The notes: a model not told the origin generated them from the sequence alone. 64,000 nt of DNA from Chamaecrista fasciculata (GCA_003254925.1 QANZ01010384.1:66387-130386), one strand, 5' to 3'; shown: positions 44,464-57,725, counted from the stretch's first letter. Made by a program: numbers and translations.

Positions 44464-45582
44464 CCACTATCTAAAAGTTTTAAAACTAAAATAAAAAAAA
44501 TTAAATTAGGACAAATCAAATTTAAAACTAAATATGTACAAATAAACTAAGATAAAAGTGAAATTAAAATAGGTAAATAGGAAATAAAACTAAAATGAAA
44601 AAAAAAAAAAAGAAAGAAACAGAAGAAGAGAAGGAAGCGGAAATGGAAGAAGAGAAGAAGAAATCTAAAACCTGTGTTTTAGCCCCCCTAAATCATGTTT
44701 GTTTATCATTCACTACGCCACTTAATCATTTCATTTCTCATACTTTCATCCCCTATCTATTTTTTTATTTGACTGGTTTGATCCTTTAAGCTCCTCTGTA
44801 GGGACTATACTGAAGTTTCATAGAAAGTTCTTGGGTCAGTTTCGCTATTTTAACCTTGGGCCTAATATTGGGCCAGGGAAAATTACAGTTTAGTCTTGAA
44901 ACTTTTATATTTCATTCATTTAGTCCCATGTTCGCAAAACAACATTGCAAAGTGTCCCAAAACTTCTCCAAAAACTCCAGTTTAGTCCCTAAGCCATGGA
45001 TCTCTCACAAAGAGGACCAAAAGTGCAAAGAAAATGAGAAAAAGCAAAATCGCAGGGACTAAACTTCAAATAAAGAAAAGTTTCAAACTCACCCAAAAAC
45101 TCACGGATTTGATTGGAAACTTAAGAATTGACTGAAAAACACTCGAACCCACTAAAATTTGGGTCAATTTGGTCCCAAAATCGCAAAGAAAGAGTTGGAA
45201 AATCCTTGAACTTATAGGCGATTTGGAGCTAAATTTCAACGTAAATCATGGAGAATCAACGATTGAGGGTCCCCAGTGGGTATACCAAATGGGCTGTGAT
45301 CCAGTGTGACGCAGCTCATTTGGTTATTTTACACCCGACCAATCACACTTTTTTTTATAAAAAAACATTTTATCTTATTTTTGTTGGGCTTTTTTTCTTG
45401 GAAAACATTTAAAATATTTACCAAAATTTTTGGGACATCATTTTTTATATTTTTTTCTTAATTTCCCAAAATTTTATTTGTTTATTATAAAAATGACCCA
45501 AATATTTTAAAAATTTACAAAAAGACCCGAGTAAAATACGGTGTTCCAAAATATAGTTTAATTAACTGGTATATATATTTTT
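44464..45582. other. Intergenic DNA with purine-rich tract and repeat remnants
   Basis: 44580-44670 is AAA/GAA-rich; the Lys/Glu frame there is an artefact. From 44870 to 45080 GTTTAGTC and GGACTAAA phrases face each other, as in a worn TIR element. No gene. Confidence 0.5.
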
Positions 45583-46103
45583 GGTCGAAAGGTCATTGGT
45601 CCTAAATATATGTCTTAATATTCATTTTATTCTTTATATTTTAAAATATTTAAATTGGTCCTAAATGTTGACAAAATGCTTCAATTTGGCATAATCAAAT
45701 TATTGAATTTGATCATATTTTTCTTGTCTCTTATTTCAAGATCAAAGGACTTGTTAAGAGTAGCTTAATCGTGACTTTGTATTTGTCAAATTCGAATTTG
45801 AAATGAGAGAAATATGATCAATTTCACTTGTTTGACCATGAAACGAGCGATCTACTTTTGAGACCGATTCGATCTTGTTTGCTAACGGTCTCAATTAGAT
45901 AGAGAAAGTATTCTTTGGGAACAATATGTAACTCTGAAATTGTCACATTCCAGCTTGAAACGCGAGAACTATAACCATATTCAATAGTTTGATACCAAAA
46001 TGAGATATTTTGTCAATATTTACGACCAATTTGAACATCTTAAAATATAAAGGACCAAAATAAATATTAGGCATATATTTATGACAAAAATGACCCTTTG
46101 ACC
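45583..46103. mobile_element. TIR element (TCCTAAATG family) with perfect 9-bp duplication
   Basis: The ends are GGTCGAAAGGTCATT and inverted GGTCAAAGGGTCATT. TATATTTTT lies directly outside both (45574-45582 and 46104-46112). It is the same family as 6345-6880, in the same orientation. Its 9-bp duplication assigns the family to Mutator-like elements. Confidence 0.85.
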
Positions 46104-46112
46104 TATATTTTT

Positions 46113-46640
46113 AGTTAAAGGGTCATTTTGGTTCTAAATGTATTGCGATAATGTTCATTTTGTCCATTATGTTTCAAAATGTTTAAATTGGTCCTAAATG
46201 TTGGCAAAATGTTTCTTTGGATCCCAAACTATAAAATATGGCTCGTTTCTAGCTAAAACATGACAAGTTTAGAGTCATGTAATGTTCTCAAAGAGTAATT
46301 TCTCTATCTAGTTGGGACCGTTAGCAAACGAGGTCAAATAGGTCCTAAAAGTAGATTTTTTTCATGGTCAAACAAGCAAAGTTGATCATATCTCTCTCGT
46401 TTCAAATTCAAATGCGACAAATTCAAAGTTGCGAGTTCCTCTTACCAAGTCCTCTGAACTTGAAACGAGAGACAAGAGAAATATAATCACATTCAATACT
46501 TTGGGACCAAAATGAAATATTTTACCAATATTTAGGACCAAAATAAAATATTTTGTCAATATTTAAGATCAATTTAAAAATTTTAAAACATAAAGAACCA
46601 AATGAACATTAATACATTCATTTAGGACAAAAAATAAAAA
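46113..46640. mobile_element. TIR element (TCCTAAATG family), inverted copy
   Basis: A second copy in the opposite orientation adjoining 45583-46103 head to head. It ends close to exon 2 of the P450 pseudogene, where that gene's exon 1 should be. The right end is approximate. Confidence 0.7.
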
Positions 46641-46681
46641 ATGATTGCTGATAACTGATAAGAAATGGCATACACGATATC

Positions 46682-48903
46682 AAAGAACCCTTTTATGTGG
46701 TTTGGACCAACGCCAAGGATAATTATTACAGATCCAGCTCTCATTAAAGTTGTCATGAACAAAAACTATGACTTCACAAAAACTAAATCAAATCACCTCA
46801 TCAAATTACTACCCGGAGGTATTATGAAGCAAGAGGGCGATAAGTGGGCGATGCACAGAAGACTCATCAATCCTGCATTCACTACAGAAAAGTTGAAGGT
46901 TACCTTTGGTTATTTTTTGAGTTAACTAACAATTTAGTCCTCAAAAGATTACCAAGTTAAGAATTCGATCTTTGATATACATAGTTTAGTGTCTAAAAGA
47001 CTAAAATAGTATACTCTTTAATCACCGAAAGAAACGTATACTATTTCGTCCATGAAATGGACTAGTAAGTATACTGTTTTGATATATCCGAAACTAAATT
47101 GTGTATTTCAATCTTTTAGGAATTAAATTATCAACCCGATGATCTTTTAGAGACCAAATCATTAGTTTACTCTTATTATTTTTAAGTTTAAACTAACAAT
47201 TCAGTCCTAAAAGATTACCGAGTTGACAACTCGAGTTGACAATATCGGTCCCTAAAATATTAAAATACATAGTTTAGTCACTGAAAGATTAAAACACTAT
47301 ACTATTTAGTCCTTGAAAATGACTGATAAGCTGTTTAGATTTTTCAAGGATTAAATTATATATTTCAATCTTTCAAAACTGGGATTGTAAGCTTGGAAAT
47401 CGTTTCAGTGACTAAATTGTTAGGTTATTCGTTATATATATCATATACAACATATGCAACACCTATTTGCTCCATGAACCTTTTGCTCTGTACTTTAAAG
47501 TCCTTAGTTAGATGCTGAACATTTTATCTTTCTGTCATATAATGCTGGCACAGATCATGTTACCTGCATTTTTTGAAAGTTGCAATGATATGGTTAGCAA
47601 GTGGGAGAAAATGTTGTCTTCTGATGGCTCATGCGAAATGGATGTATGGCCATTCCTTCAGAATTTGAGTTGTGATGCTATTTCTCGAACAGCTTTTGGA
47701 AGTAGCTATGAAGAAGGAACAAGAATATTTCTACTTCTAAGAGAACAAACTAAACTAGCCGTTGAAACTTTTTTGAAAGCTTTCATTCCTGGTTGGAGGT
47801 AAGATGGTCCAGTACTATATCTAATAAAAGGGATGAGTAAAGTAGGGTCAAGCTCATAAAAAAAAACTTCATTTTAGTTTTTAGTGTTACAAAGTTTTCT
47901 AGTAGAATTGTGATACACTGATATGTGTATGATTCTTTTTTGAAGAGTTTATACTTTATAATATGATGAAGAGTTAAAGTATAAACTTCATAAACACTTA
48001 AAAACATTTTATCTCTAGAACAAAACTTTCATAGGGTTCCATAGCCATTTTCTATTTGTTTCTACAATAAAAATTTGAGTAAACTAATAAATTAGTCCCT
48101 GAAAGATCACCAAGTGGACAACTCAGTCGTTGAAAGATCATCAAATGGACAACTTGGTCCCTGGAAAATTAAAATATACAGTTTAGTCCCTCCAATATAC
48201 TTGTTAGTCCTTTAATAGACTAAAGAGTATACCGTTTAGATCTTTCAAAGAACGAGTTGTCTGCATAGTTGGTTTTCAAGGGCCAAATTGTTAGTTTACT
48301 AAAAAAAATTTATAGGTAGGGTAAATTTTTTTCAAAAGATCCAGCCATGTAGTACTGTGGTATTATTAAGTTGTACAAATTTCACTTCTATCATTTTTGA
48401 GGAATCTAATAACAAACACTTAAAACTTCTCACTTTCATGCTTTTGTCCTTACCATAATTATTTTATTTTTCTACAGACGACCATGATTTTCTATGAGGT
48501 TTTGAGGCTATACCCATCAATACTTTCAACTGTTAGAACTGTCAATAAAGATATGAAACTTGGGAACCTGATTATATCGCAAGGAATAGATCTTGTGTTA
48601 CCAATAGTTTTGATTCACCATGATTGTGAAGTGTGGGGTGATGATGCAAAAGAGTTCAAACCATAGAGGTTTTCAGAAGGAGTTTTGAAGGCAACAAAAG
48701 GGAAAGTTGCATTCTTCCCATTTGGGTGGGGTCCTAGAATATGCATTGGCCAAAACTTTTCAATGTTGGAAACAAAGATGGCTTTGTCCATGATCCTACA
48801 ACGCTTCTCATTTGAGCTTTCTCCTACATATACTGACGCCCCAACTAATTTTCTTACTCTTCAACCTCAATTTGGTGCACAATTTATTTTACATAAAATC
48901 TAG
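46682..48903 (+). pseudogene. CYP72A-like P450 pseudogene (copy 1)
   Basis: It retains exon 2 (46682-46898), exon 3 (47554-47798) and exon 5 (48478-48903) of the five-exon pattern seen in copies 2 and 3. Exon 1 and exon 4 (with the oxygen-binding I-helix motif) are missing. The exon 2 acceptor is damaged: the CCAG in the other copies is TCAA here. Exon 5 has a nonsense codon (TAG at 48664-48666, the Glu of the PERF motif). The heme-binding WGPRICIG still reads through after it. No enzyme can be made. Introns contain MITE-like copies (46920-47432 and 48073-48300). Confidence 0.9.
46920..47432. repeat. Two adjacent TIR-like repeats in intron 2 of the P450 pseudogene
   Basis: 46920-47175 and 47187-47432 each start with AACTAACAATTTAGTCC-like sequence and end with its inverse (CCAAATCATTAGTTTAC, AAATTGTTAGGTTA). 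A third copy at 48073-48300 in the next intron starts AGTAAACTAATAAATTAGTC and ends AATTGTTAGTTTACT. They look like MITEs. No target duplications could be confirmed. Confidence 0.55.
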
Positions 48904-49660
48904 ATATAGAAGATATTGAGCTCCTAAATCAAACCCAGAATGGTTATATTTGTGTGTGTGTGTTAATGTAGACATTCGTTGTATTTACTTGGGCTGAGGC
49001 TATGTGCTTGACTAAGTATGTTTGGTTTATTAATTTGATTATGCTAATGGATCCATAGAAATTATTTCAAAATAGTTGTGCAACTCGGTGATGGCTAACC
49101 TTTGTTAAGAGAGCTATGAAGCACGAACACTTTATTTTATAGGATTATCACTATATTAGGCACATGTCTCTATCTGATATTTAGATTGAGACTTGATTGA
49201 GTAAGAAATGAAAAATAGAAGGATAAAATATTAAAAGTTTAAGTGAAAACTAACAAGTAGCATATTATTTTGAGCCTAAAATTAAAAAATTCTTTAAAAT
49301 AGTATCATTTTAATTAAACAAAAAAACAAAAAAAAAAAAAGAACAAAAATATTTTGAACCGGTCCAAGTTCAACCCTAAAACTGTCTGGTTCAAGACGGC
49401 TTTCCTGAATTTTGACCAATTCATCCGGTTCTTGAGCTGTTCTACTTGATGGCGGTTTTGTAGCCAGCTCGGAAGTACCACTGGTCGTTCCCTATTCAGC
49501 CGGTCCAGTCCGATTTTCTAACCACATCTAAAATCATTAAAAAAATGAATTGGAACTTACGCCATGAAAATATAGTAGACATGATTAATCTAACCCGAAG
49601 GTCAAAAATTTGAAAGTTGTTACTTTATTATTCTTTTGAAATGGCACCTTCGACGGAGTC

Positions 49661-49680
49661 TATATATATATATATTATAT
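49661..49680 (+). promoter_or_regulatory. Possible TATA region of P450-2
   Basis: A TATATA run about 155-170 bp upstream of the start codon. P450-3 has the same at 59735-59749, about 140-155 bp upstream of its own start. Conservation at the same spacing supports it, but microsatellites are common here. Confidence 0.35.
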
Positions 49681-49833
49681 ACTAAGTTTGAACATTGCCA
49701 AGCGAATCCTATTACATTATATATATTATATACTAAGTTTGAACAACATTTTATCTCTAAGTACAGAGAAGCAGTCCCTTCTTCCTCTGTTCAATTTCTT
49801 TCTTTCTCTCCCAAATCACACAGACTTACAGAA

Positions 49834-52800
49834 ATGGAAGCAATCAGCACTGTGGCTTTGATTGTAGGTCTTGTATGTTCATGGAAGCTGCTAAGTTGGC
49901 TTTGGTTGAAGCCTAAGAGGCTTGAGAGGAGACTAAGAGAGCAAGGTCTTCAAGGCACTCCTTATACGCTTTTCACTGGCGATACTATTCGAATGTTTAA
50001 GATTCAAAAGGAAGCTAAATCTAAACCCATCAACCTCTCTGATGACTTCGTGCCTCGTGCTTTCGCCTTTACCCTTCAAATTGTTCAGAAATATGGTATG
50101 CTCGGTACATGCCTGCATAATCATTAGCATATAAGTATTTACTACTTTTTAAAATAATTGCTGATAAGACATGACACACATGATATCCAGGAAAGAACCC
50201 TTTTATGTGGTTAGGACCAAAGCCAAGGATTATTATTACAGATCCAGATCTAATTAAAGATGTCATGAACAAGAACTATGACTTCACAAAACCTAAGTCA
50301 AACCCCCTCAGCAAGTTACTACCCAGAGGTCTTGTAAGCCATGAGGGCAATAAGTGGGCAAAGCACAGAAGGCTCATCAATCCTGTATTCAGTACAGAAA
50401 AGTTGAAGGTTCCCTTAATTTTCCTTAGGTCAAATACTCAATTTGATCTGCAAACTATGGAGTAAGTTTCATTTTGGTCCTTAACTTACTTTTTGTCCCG
50501 TTTTAGTTTTCAAAATTTTCACATTTGTTCTATTTTGGTCCCGAAATGTGATTTTGTTCAATTTATGCCGTTATTTATAATTTGGATAGTTGAGATGGAT
50601 CATTTCTCTCTCATGTGTTATAATAAAAGAGTTGACTAAGAATGAATTTTTTTTTCACATATCAACTCACTTATTAAGACACATATGACAGAGAAATAAT
50701 TCATTTTAACTGTTTAGATTTTAAATAAAGGCGAAAATCAGACAAAATCATATTTTGAAGACCAAAACGGAACAAATGTGAAAATTTGAGAACCAAAATA
50801 GAACAAAAAACAATTTTAAGAACAAAATGAAACTTACTCTATAATTTGAGGACTGAAATGAGGATTTTGCCATTTTCCTTTACCTGCAAAGTTGCAATAG
50901 CTCCCACGAGATGAACTTGTTTTTTTTCTTTTTGGTTATTTTTGTAACATGTAAAGAAACACTTGAATATATTCTATAGGTAAAAGTACTAATTTCATCC
51001 CTAAACTTTACATTAACTATCAATTTTGTCCTCAATCTTTCTTTACAGTCAATTTTATCCTTTATTCTTACTTTAGCCAAATATTAACATCAGAGTCTAC
51101 GTGAATAATGATGTGTAATGTAAAATTGATAGAAAAAGAAACTCAAATTCAAACTCAAATTGGAAAACAGGATGTAGTCTGTTGTTAATTTATTGAAAGA
51201 AGTTAGTCAAAGGACAAAATTGACCAAAATATAAAACATTGGGGACGAAATTGACAACAAAAAAAGATTGAAGACGAAATTGACAATTAGTGTAAAGTTT
51301 GAGGATGAAATTAGTGATTTTGCCTATTCTTTATATGCAACATATATAACACCTATGCTCTGTACTTTTAAGTCCTCAGTTAGAGCTGAACATTTTCTCT
51401 TCCTATCATATAATGCTGTCATAGATCATGTTACCTGCATTTTTTGAAAGCTGCAATGATATGTTTAGCAAGTGGGAGGAAATGTCTTCTGGTGGCTCAT
51501 GTGAAATGGATGTATGGCCTTCCCTTCAAAATTTGACTTCTGATGTTATTTCTCGAACCGCTTTTGGAAGTAGCTTTAAAGAAGGAACAAGAATATTTCA
51601 ACTTCTAAAAGAACAAACTAAACTTGTCATGGGAGTTGCTTTGAAAGCTTTCATTCCTGGGTGGAGGTACAATGGCCCAGTATATTTGAAATTAATTTTT
51701 TGTCAACTAAATAAATTTTGTTTAATTAAAGTAAACTTATCTAAATCTACCAAAATAGGTCGCAATGTTACCCTATATAATCCACCAAATAAGTGAATTG
51801 GGTTAGAAGTTTTGTGGCTAGTTTAACTTTTAATATTTTAGTTTTTGGCCGACTCGTATCTCATCATTAGTGAGCCGAGTTGAGAATTTTTTGGGTTGTT
51901 TGACCTAGCCTGTTTAACTCATGGGCCATGGCCCGCAGTGGGCTAGCCTGCATAGATTGGATTGGCCCGTATTGACACCTCAAAATTAACCTGAAATTTC
52001 ATATTAGAAACAAACAATTTTTTGATATCTAGAATTGAGATTCTAAGGGATTATTCCTGTTAAAAGAGCTGAACTTACCAAATAATATAATTTGCAAAGT
52101 GGTATCCATATCTCAGTTGCAACATATATTCTAAGCATGGAAAGTCAACCTATATGTCAATGTTATTTGGTGCCTTTCGTTACCATAATTATTATAAAGA
52201 CTGTTTATTTATTTGTAGGTTTATACCTAACAGTGCCATTAGGAGGATGAAGGAAATTAATAGAGATATAGAAGTTTCCCTTAAGGATATAATTGACAAA
52301 AGAGAGAAAGCAATCAAGAAAGGTGAAGCCACTAAGGAGGACTTGTTGGGCATACTTTTGGAGTCTAATCACAAGGAGAGCATAGGAATGACTATTGAAG
52401 ATGTGATCGAGGAATGCAAGCTTTTCTATTTTGCAGGGCAAGAAACCACTTCTGCATTACTGGTTTGGACTATGGTGTTGCTATGTAGGTACCCTGAGTG
52501 GCAAATACATGCGAGGGAAGAAGTCTCTCAAGTATTCGACAACAAAAATCCAGACTATGATGGGCTAAATCACTTAAAGATAGTAAGTTCTTCAAGGTTC
52601 TCATGCTAATAATAGTTTGTTATTTGCCCAATTTGTTGCTGCCCTGCCGGCTATTACCATAAGTAGTAAACTTAATTGTTCTACCAGAAAAAAGGTTAAA
52701 AACTCATTTTGGTCCCTGACATTTACCTTAAATTCTGTTTTGGTCCCTAATATTTTTGTTGTTCTGTTTTGGTCTTTAATGTTTCTACACAGTTATGTTT

Positions 52801-53741
52801 TGATCCCTAATTGCTTAATGTAATCATATCTCTGTAGTTTCAAAGCCAAATGTGACAAAATTGAAACTAAACATTACTCTTGATGAGTTTGTTCTCTGCT
52901 CAATAAGAATCATTTGAAAGCGAGGTCAAATCGGGCTTGAAACAGAATAATTGAGAAATATTAAGGACCAAAAAACAAAATTCGAGTGAACATTAAGGAC
53001 CAAAATGAGGTTTCGACCCAACAAACCTCATTGTAGATTTTAGGGTTACATAGTTATCTAGTAGAACTGACATGTGAATGCTCTTTTTTATTGGAAAACT
53101 TCATAAACACTTGAAAAACATTTTATCTCCAGAACAAGAATTTCATAGGGTTCTACAACCATTTTCTATTTGTTTCTACAATTAAAAAAAAATTATAAGC
53201 AGGGTAAGTTTTTAAAAGATTCACTTTTTACCATTTATGAAGAATCCAATAACAAACACTTAAAATTTCTCACTTTCATGGTTTTGTCCTTACCATAATT
53301 ATTTTTTTTCTGCAGGTGACCATGATTTTGTATGAGGTTTTGAGGCTATACCCACCAGGACTTTCAATTCATAGAACTGTTGATAAAGATATGAAACTTG
53401 GGAACCTGATAATACCGGCAGGAGTGGATCTTGCCTTACCAATAGTTCTGATTCACCATGATTGTGAAGTGTGGGGTGATGATGCAAAGGAGTTCAAACC
53501 AGAGAGATTTTCAGAAGGAGTTTCGAAGGCAACAAAAGGGAAAGTTTCATTCTTTCCATTTGGGTGGGGTCCTAGAGTATGCATTGGCCAAAACTTTGCA
53601 ATGTTGGAAGCAAAGATGGCTTTGTCCATGATCCTACAACGCTTCTCATTTGAGCTTTCTCCTACATATGCTCACGCCCCAACTAGTGTTATTACTCTTC
53701 AACCTCTCTTTGGTGCACATATTATTTTACATAAAATCTAA
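49834..53741 (+). CDS. CYP72A-like cytochrome P450 (copy 2), five exons
   Basis: The coding sequence joins 49834-50095, 50191-50408, 51425-51666, 52219-52582 and 53316-53741 (1512 nt, 503 aa), GT-AG throughout and phase-consistent. An ER membrane anchor is at residues 5-25 ([18 protein letters not shown]). The I-helix AGQETT is at 313-318, ExxR at E369-R372, PERF at 424-427 and the heme loop [10 protein letters not shown] with axial C451. These are CYP72A-clan hallmarks. Such enzymes hydroxylate or oxidise terpenoids and related compounds on the ER with NADPH reductase; secologanin synthase is a known member. The substrate cannot be inferred here. It lacks one codon in exon 3 relative to copy 3. 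The gene looks intact. Confidence 0.9.
50427..50871. mobile_element. Mutator-like MITE in intron 2 of P450-2
   Basis: The ends (AGGTCAAAT and inverted GGCAAAATCC) enclose 445 bp whose edges are inverted GGTCC/ACTTA-type repeats. The 9 bases ATTTTCCTT lie on both sides exactly (50418-50426 and 50872-50880). Confidence 0.75.
50981..51324. mobile_element. MITE in intron 2 of P450-2
   Basis: The ends GGTAAAAGTACTAATTTCAT and its inverse (ATTAGTGATTTTGCC) enclose 344 bp. Flanks TATTCTATA and TATTCTTTA are 8 of 9 alike, a slightly worn 9-bp duplication. Same family as 3904-4213. Confidence 0.7.
52694..53018. mobile_element. TIR element in intron 4 of P450-2
   Basis: Phrases at the left (TCATTTTGGTCCCTG, CTGTTTTGGTCCCTAATA) return inverted at the right (ATTAAGGACCAAAATGAGG). 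P450-3 lacks it at this position and has a different insert there. I see no clear target duplication. Confidence 0.6.
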
Positions 53742-54250
53742 ATATAGAAGATAATGAGCTCCTAAGTTAAACCCAGAATGCTTATATATATGGGTGTATG
53801 TGTGTGTGTGTTATTGTATACATTCATAGTATTTACTTGGGCCGAGGCTATGTGCTGGGGTAAGTATGTTTGGTTAATTTGAGGATTCTATTGGATCAGT
53901 AGAAATTATTTGAAGATAGTTGTGCAACTAGGTGACGGCTATCCTTTGTTAAGAGAGTCAAAATTGTATTGCAACATTATATTACGCGCTGTTTTCTCAT
54001 GTTTCTTGTAGCTATTAATGATGGGATATTCAGAAAATAGATTTTGGTTTATGCACATAAATTAGGAGTGAGGAATAAAAACCTTACTGCCTGCCTTTGA
54101 ATTACACTGCCAAGGGCGCCTCGCTCCCATAGGATGCCTGTCTGCCTGCCTGCCTTTAGTGCTCAACACCCTAAGTCGTTTCGGGCCTTCGGCAATAGCC
54201 AATGCCTAACCCCAAGGTTGGTCACCCCAAAACTCACACCGAGTATCTTG
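53742..54250. other. 3' flank of P450-2, duplicated behind P450-3
   Basis: The sequence to TCTTGCACTA recurs behind P450-3 at about 63437-63990 with some change. A TGCC tandem run (54135-54160) sits in the copy here. It shows that the duplicated unit extends well past the stop codon. Confidence 0.7.
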
Positions 54251-57200
54251 CACTATCAAGAAAAAAAAAAGCTTTTCAGTGGCGACATGTCATCACCAAT
54301 AAGTTGAATAATTAAATATCCAATACAAAAGCTCAAATTGAATCTTCTTAACATGAGTTGAAAATTAAGCAACCAAATCATCAAGAGATACATCCATCCA
54401 ATTGCATTATAGTTGAAAAATAACAAAGAAATAATGAATCAATTATAATAACCACGAGTTGATGAGAGAAGTTGGTGATGATAATATTGAGGCAGAAAGA
54501 AGATTCAAGAGAAGTGGATGACACTAGAGGTAGTAGTAATACTTCTTTGCTTTGAAGTAATAGTACTACTAGAATTACTACTAGGACCACTAGAACCAGT
54601 TTCCTGCAGAACCAGTAAAAAATTGGTTCTGCAGAACCAGTTTTTTACCTGTTCTAAAGAAACAAAATAGTGAAGATAATCTCAGTTTAGATAATAAACA
54701 AAGAAAGGAACAAAACGGTGAAGCTCAAATTAATAAAAGTTGGGAAGTGATCTATATTACTTTATTTAAAGCTTCCTCATCTAATATTATATATTCCAAA
54801 ATTAACTTGCTAAAATGAAGCATATAATCTCTGTTTAGATTACCAAAATATAAAAAGTCTTTTTATGAGTCTTCATGATCAATATATATCTTTGTTTTTA
54901 ACCAGATATATATTTAGTATCTCATAAAAAAACACAGAAATATAGTGAATTATGAAGTTGAAAATGAGAGAGTGAAGCAACATGAATAATATATATATAT
55001 ATATATATATATAGTTATATGCCTTGTAGCTTGCTCTTGTCTCTAGCCATTCTGCAACTGAGAATAGGAAAACGATGGTACCAGCTTCCATGAATGATGA
55101 AACTATACCTTGGGAGATGAGCCCACACTTCTAGCCTTTAGCCCATGTAAAGAACCTAGTTTGTAATTTGTCAAGTTACTATAGAATATTTCAAAACCAA
55201 GAAATGTCATAAACCAATGATCTATTGCAGCCAAGATGTCTTTGAACCTCAAAATCATAATGGAATACTACGGCAAGAAAAAAAATACAGAGCACATAAG
55301 TAAATTCCTAAACAACTATGACAACCCTAAGCATTCAGACAAAACAAGTGCCGATACTTTCACTGAAAAAAAAAAAGTGAAAAGACCCGAATCCATTTTT
55401 GATAAGAAGTCATCATTACAAAGGAAACTTACCATAGATAAAACTTATATAGAAAGAAGCTTGTATTACAATTTACCAGAGATATACACACCAAAGCTAT
55501 ATCACAATTTTCCCTAATTGAAATGAGCACAAGAAATCAAATGTATCTATCTCAAAGTGAGGGTTGACAATTCAGAAATAGAGGTCAGCGAGTGAGTGAA
55601 ACCCTTCAAAGAACATAATGTGGTCACTAACCTTGGTGTCGACGATGCCGGTGGTGGATCGAACCTAGTCGAAGACGGAACTTCAGTGAGAGCGGCAAAT
55701 CACAAAGACGCGCGAACAGCTAATAAAATGAAGGGTAAATTACATATTAGGTATATTTAGTTAGCCAGAATCTCGCATCAGTGCTCTGGTTCTACTTTAG
55801 ATACTTGAGATATGTTGCTACTTAGCAATTAGGCTATGTTTTTATTTCGATAATTTTAGGGGAAAATGGTGACTTGAGGCAATTTTAATCATCGATTTCT
55901 AATATATCTTAGTCATCGATTTTTATTACATCTTAACCGTTGGTTTCTCTTGAATCTTAATTGTTGGTTTACACTATAAGATTAAAATCTCATTTTTTAT
56001 TCTCAAACTTTGGGGTAAATTTCATTTTGGTCATAAAAGATATTTTTTGTTTCATTTTTGTCCTTAAACTTTCACATTTATTTCCGTTTTGATCTCTAAA
56101 ATGTGATTTTATTAGAATTTTCACCGTTATTCTTAATCATAAATTACAGATAAAAATCAACCACAAATTTATCTCCAATTTGTAACTACGAATGAAAATT
56201 TCCCTTTCTCTCTTTGACAACTCACTTATTATTACGTATTTGAGTAGGGGTGTAGAGGTGAACAAAAACAAAAAAAAAATACATAAAATAAATAAATGGG
56301 TTAAATAAAAAATATGATTTTTTTTTTAAAAAAAAAATAAAGTAGTCCAGTTTGGCTCAGTCAGACCCGATGTCCCAGCCTGAGTCTAACCGGGTTAGAT
56401 CTCAGGTCTGACCCAACCTGATTCATCTTAATTATTTAGGTTATAAATAACGGTGTAAACCATATGAAATAATATTTTTGGGACACAAAAAGGAACAAAT
56501 ATGAAAGTTTGAGGACCAAAATGAAATAAAAAATAGTTTTAGGACCAAAATGAAACTAATCCCATAGTTCGTGGACCAACATTTGATTTTTCACTGAGTC
56601 ACTTGAGCGTGACGTCAGCATTTTCTGTTAAAATTGACGGAATAAAATTACAGGTACCCTAATTGCTAAACGGCGCATGCCTCAAGTACCCAAAGTGAGA
56701 TTTTTTAAACCACGCGGGAGTGATGTGAGATTTAGTCTAACCATAAGTAGCTAATTTGTTATTTACCCTAAAATGAAGGGCTGGTTTTTGCTTGTGAATC
56801 TTCATTTTTCTATTAAGAAAATATATATAAAAAAAGGCTAAATTACTAGAAATAGTCCTGTAGTTTGGCCTATCTACACGATGATACCCTATAGTTCAAA
56901 AATTTTTAAATTGGAGCCAATGGTTTTTATTGTTAACATACTAGGGTCCTACTGTAAAAAATTAACTGCAAATGATAGGTGAAAAACTTATTTCAGTTCG
57001 TAATTAGGATTAAAATGGAACATTATGTGAATACTACAGACCAAAATGAAAATTTTCACCTACTATCTGTTAACCAAAATATAAACATTAGCTGCGACAC
57101 CTGATGCTGTATTTCTGGCGAGTTAGTTGCCACCAGTTATTAAAATTATTGGTGACTACCCATTGAATGTCGCCACCAATTCATTTTTAACGTTAGCAAT

Positions 57201-57350
57201 TTTTTTGGGCAAGATTAAAAAACATTGTTTAAAAGAAAAAGGACTTGAAAAAAAAATAGTTATTAAAGTCGCCAACAAGGCAACAATATAGCCAAATGAT
57301 GCATCAGATCATTTATTATTATTTCATTTGTCCTTTTTTTTTTAGATTGT
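54251..57350. mobile_element. CACTA-like element, truncated or decayed
   Basis: It starts CACTATCAAGAAAA, close to the CACTACAAGAAAA ends of plant CACTA transposons. The subterminal GTGGCGAC motif (54285) and, near 57100-57180, inverted GTCGCCACC-type motifs are typical of these elements. The right end CTTGTAGTG was not found, so the limit is approximate. Inside are AT-rich DNA, a TA run (54988-55014) and a TIR-like region (about 55985-56595) with GGTCC/GGACC arms. No transposase was recognised. A 93-codon frame (55236-55517) is Lys-rich and unrecognised. Confidence 0.5.
55985..56595. repeat. TIR-like region with GGTCC/GGACC arms
   Basis: AACTTTGGGGTAAATTTCAT and TTTTGGTC at the left are mirrored at the right (GACCAAAATGAAACTAATCC). 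The family resembles the inserts at 50427 and 60961. Ends are not fixed. Confidence 0.45.
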
Positions 57351-57375
57351 TTATATCAATAAAAATGAATTTTTT

Positions 57376-57725
57376 TTTTTTGTAAAAACAGCCATGGCAG
57401 CAATAAAAAATTAGGAACATTGACGCTTAACATGGCGGAGGAAAAACAAGTCAAATTGGCCGGACATGATAGTAACATCCTGCAAACTGTCATTTAAAAA
57501 TTAAAATGGACAGATACATTTAATATTTTTTTTAAAATGGACAGATACATTTAATATTTTTTAAAATATTTTTTGTAAAAACAGCCATGGCAGCAATAAA
57601 AAATTAGGAACATTGACGCTTAACATGGTGGAGGAAAAACAAGTCAAATTGGCCGGACATGATAGGAACATCCTGCAAACTGTCATTTAAAATGGACAGA
57701 TACATTTAATATTTTTTTAAAATAA
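57376..57725 (+). repeat. Tandem duplication, unit about 190 bp
   Basis: TTTTTGTAAAAACAGCCATG begins both copies, at about 57376 and 57568; both then read GGCAGCAATAAAAAATTAGG. The two differ at only a few bases. The first copy contains a further short repeat of AAATGGACAGATACATTTAA. Non-coding. Confidence 0.85.

Noticed and set aside
44595..44789. Lys/Glu-rich short frame
   Set aside because: It arises from an AAA/GAA tract in an intergenic region, without a recognisable domain.
55236..55517. 93-codon Lys-rich frame
   Set aside because: No motif, AT-rich codons, inside a likely CACTA element. I cannot support it as a gene.
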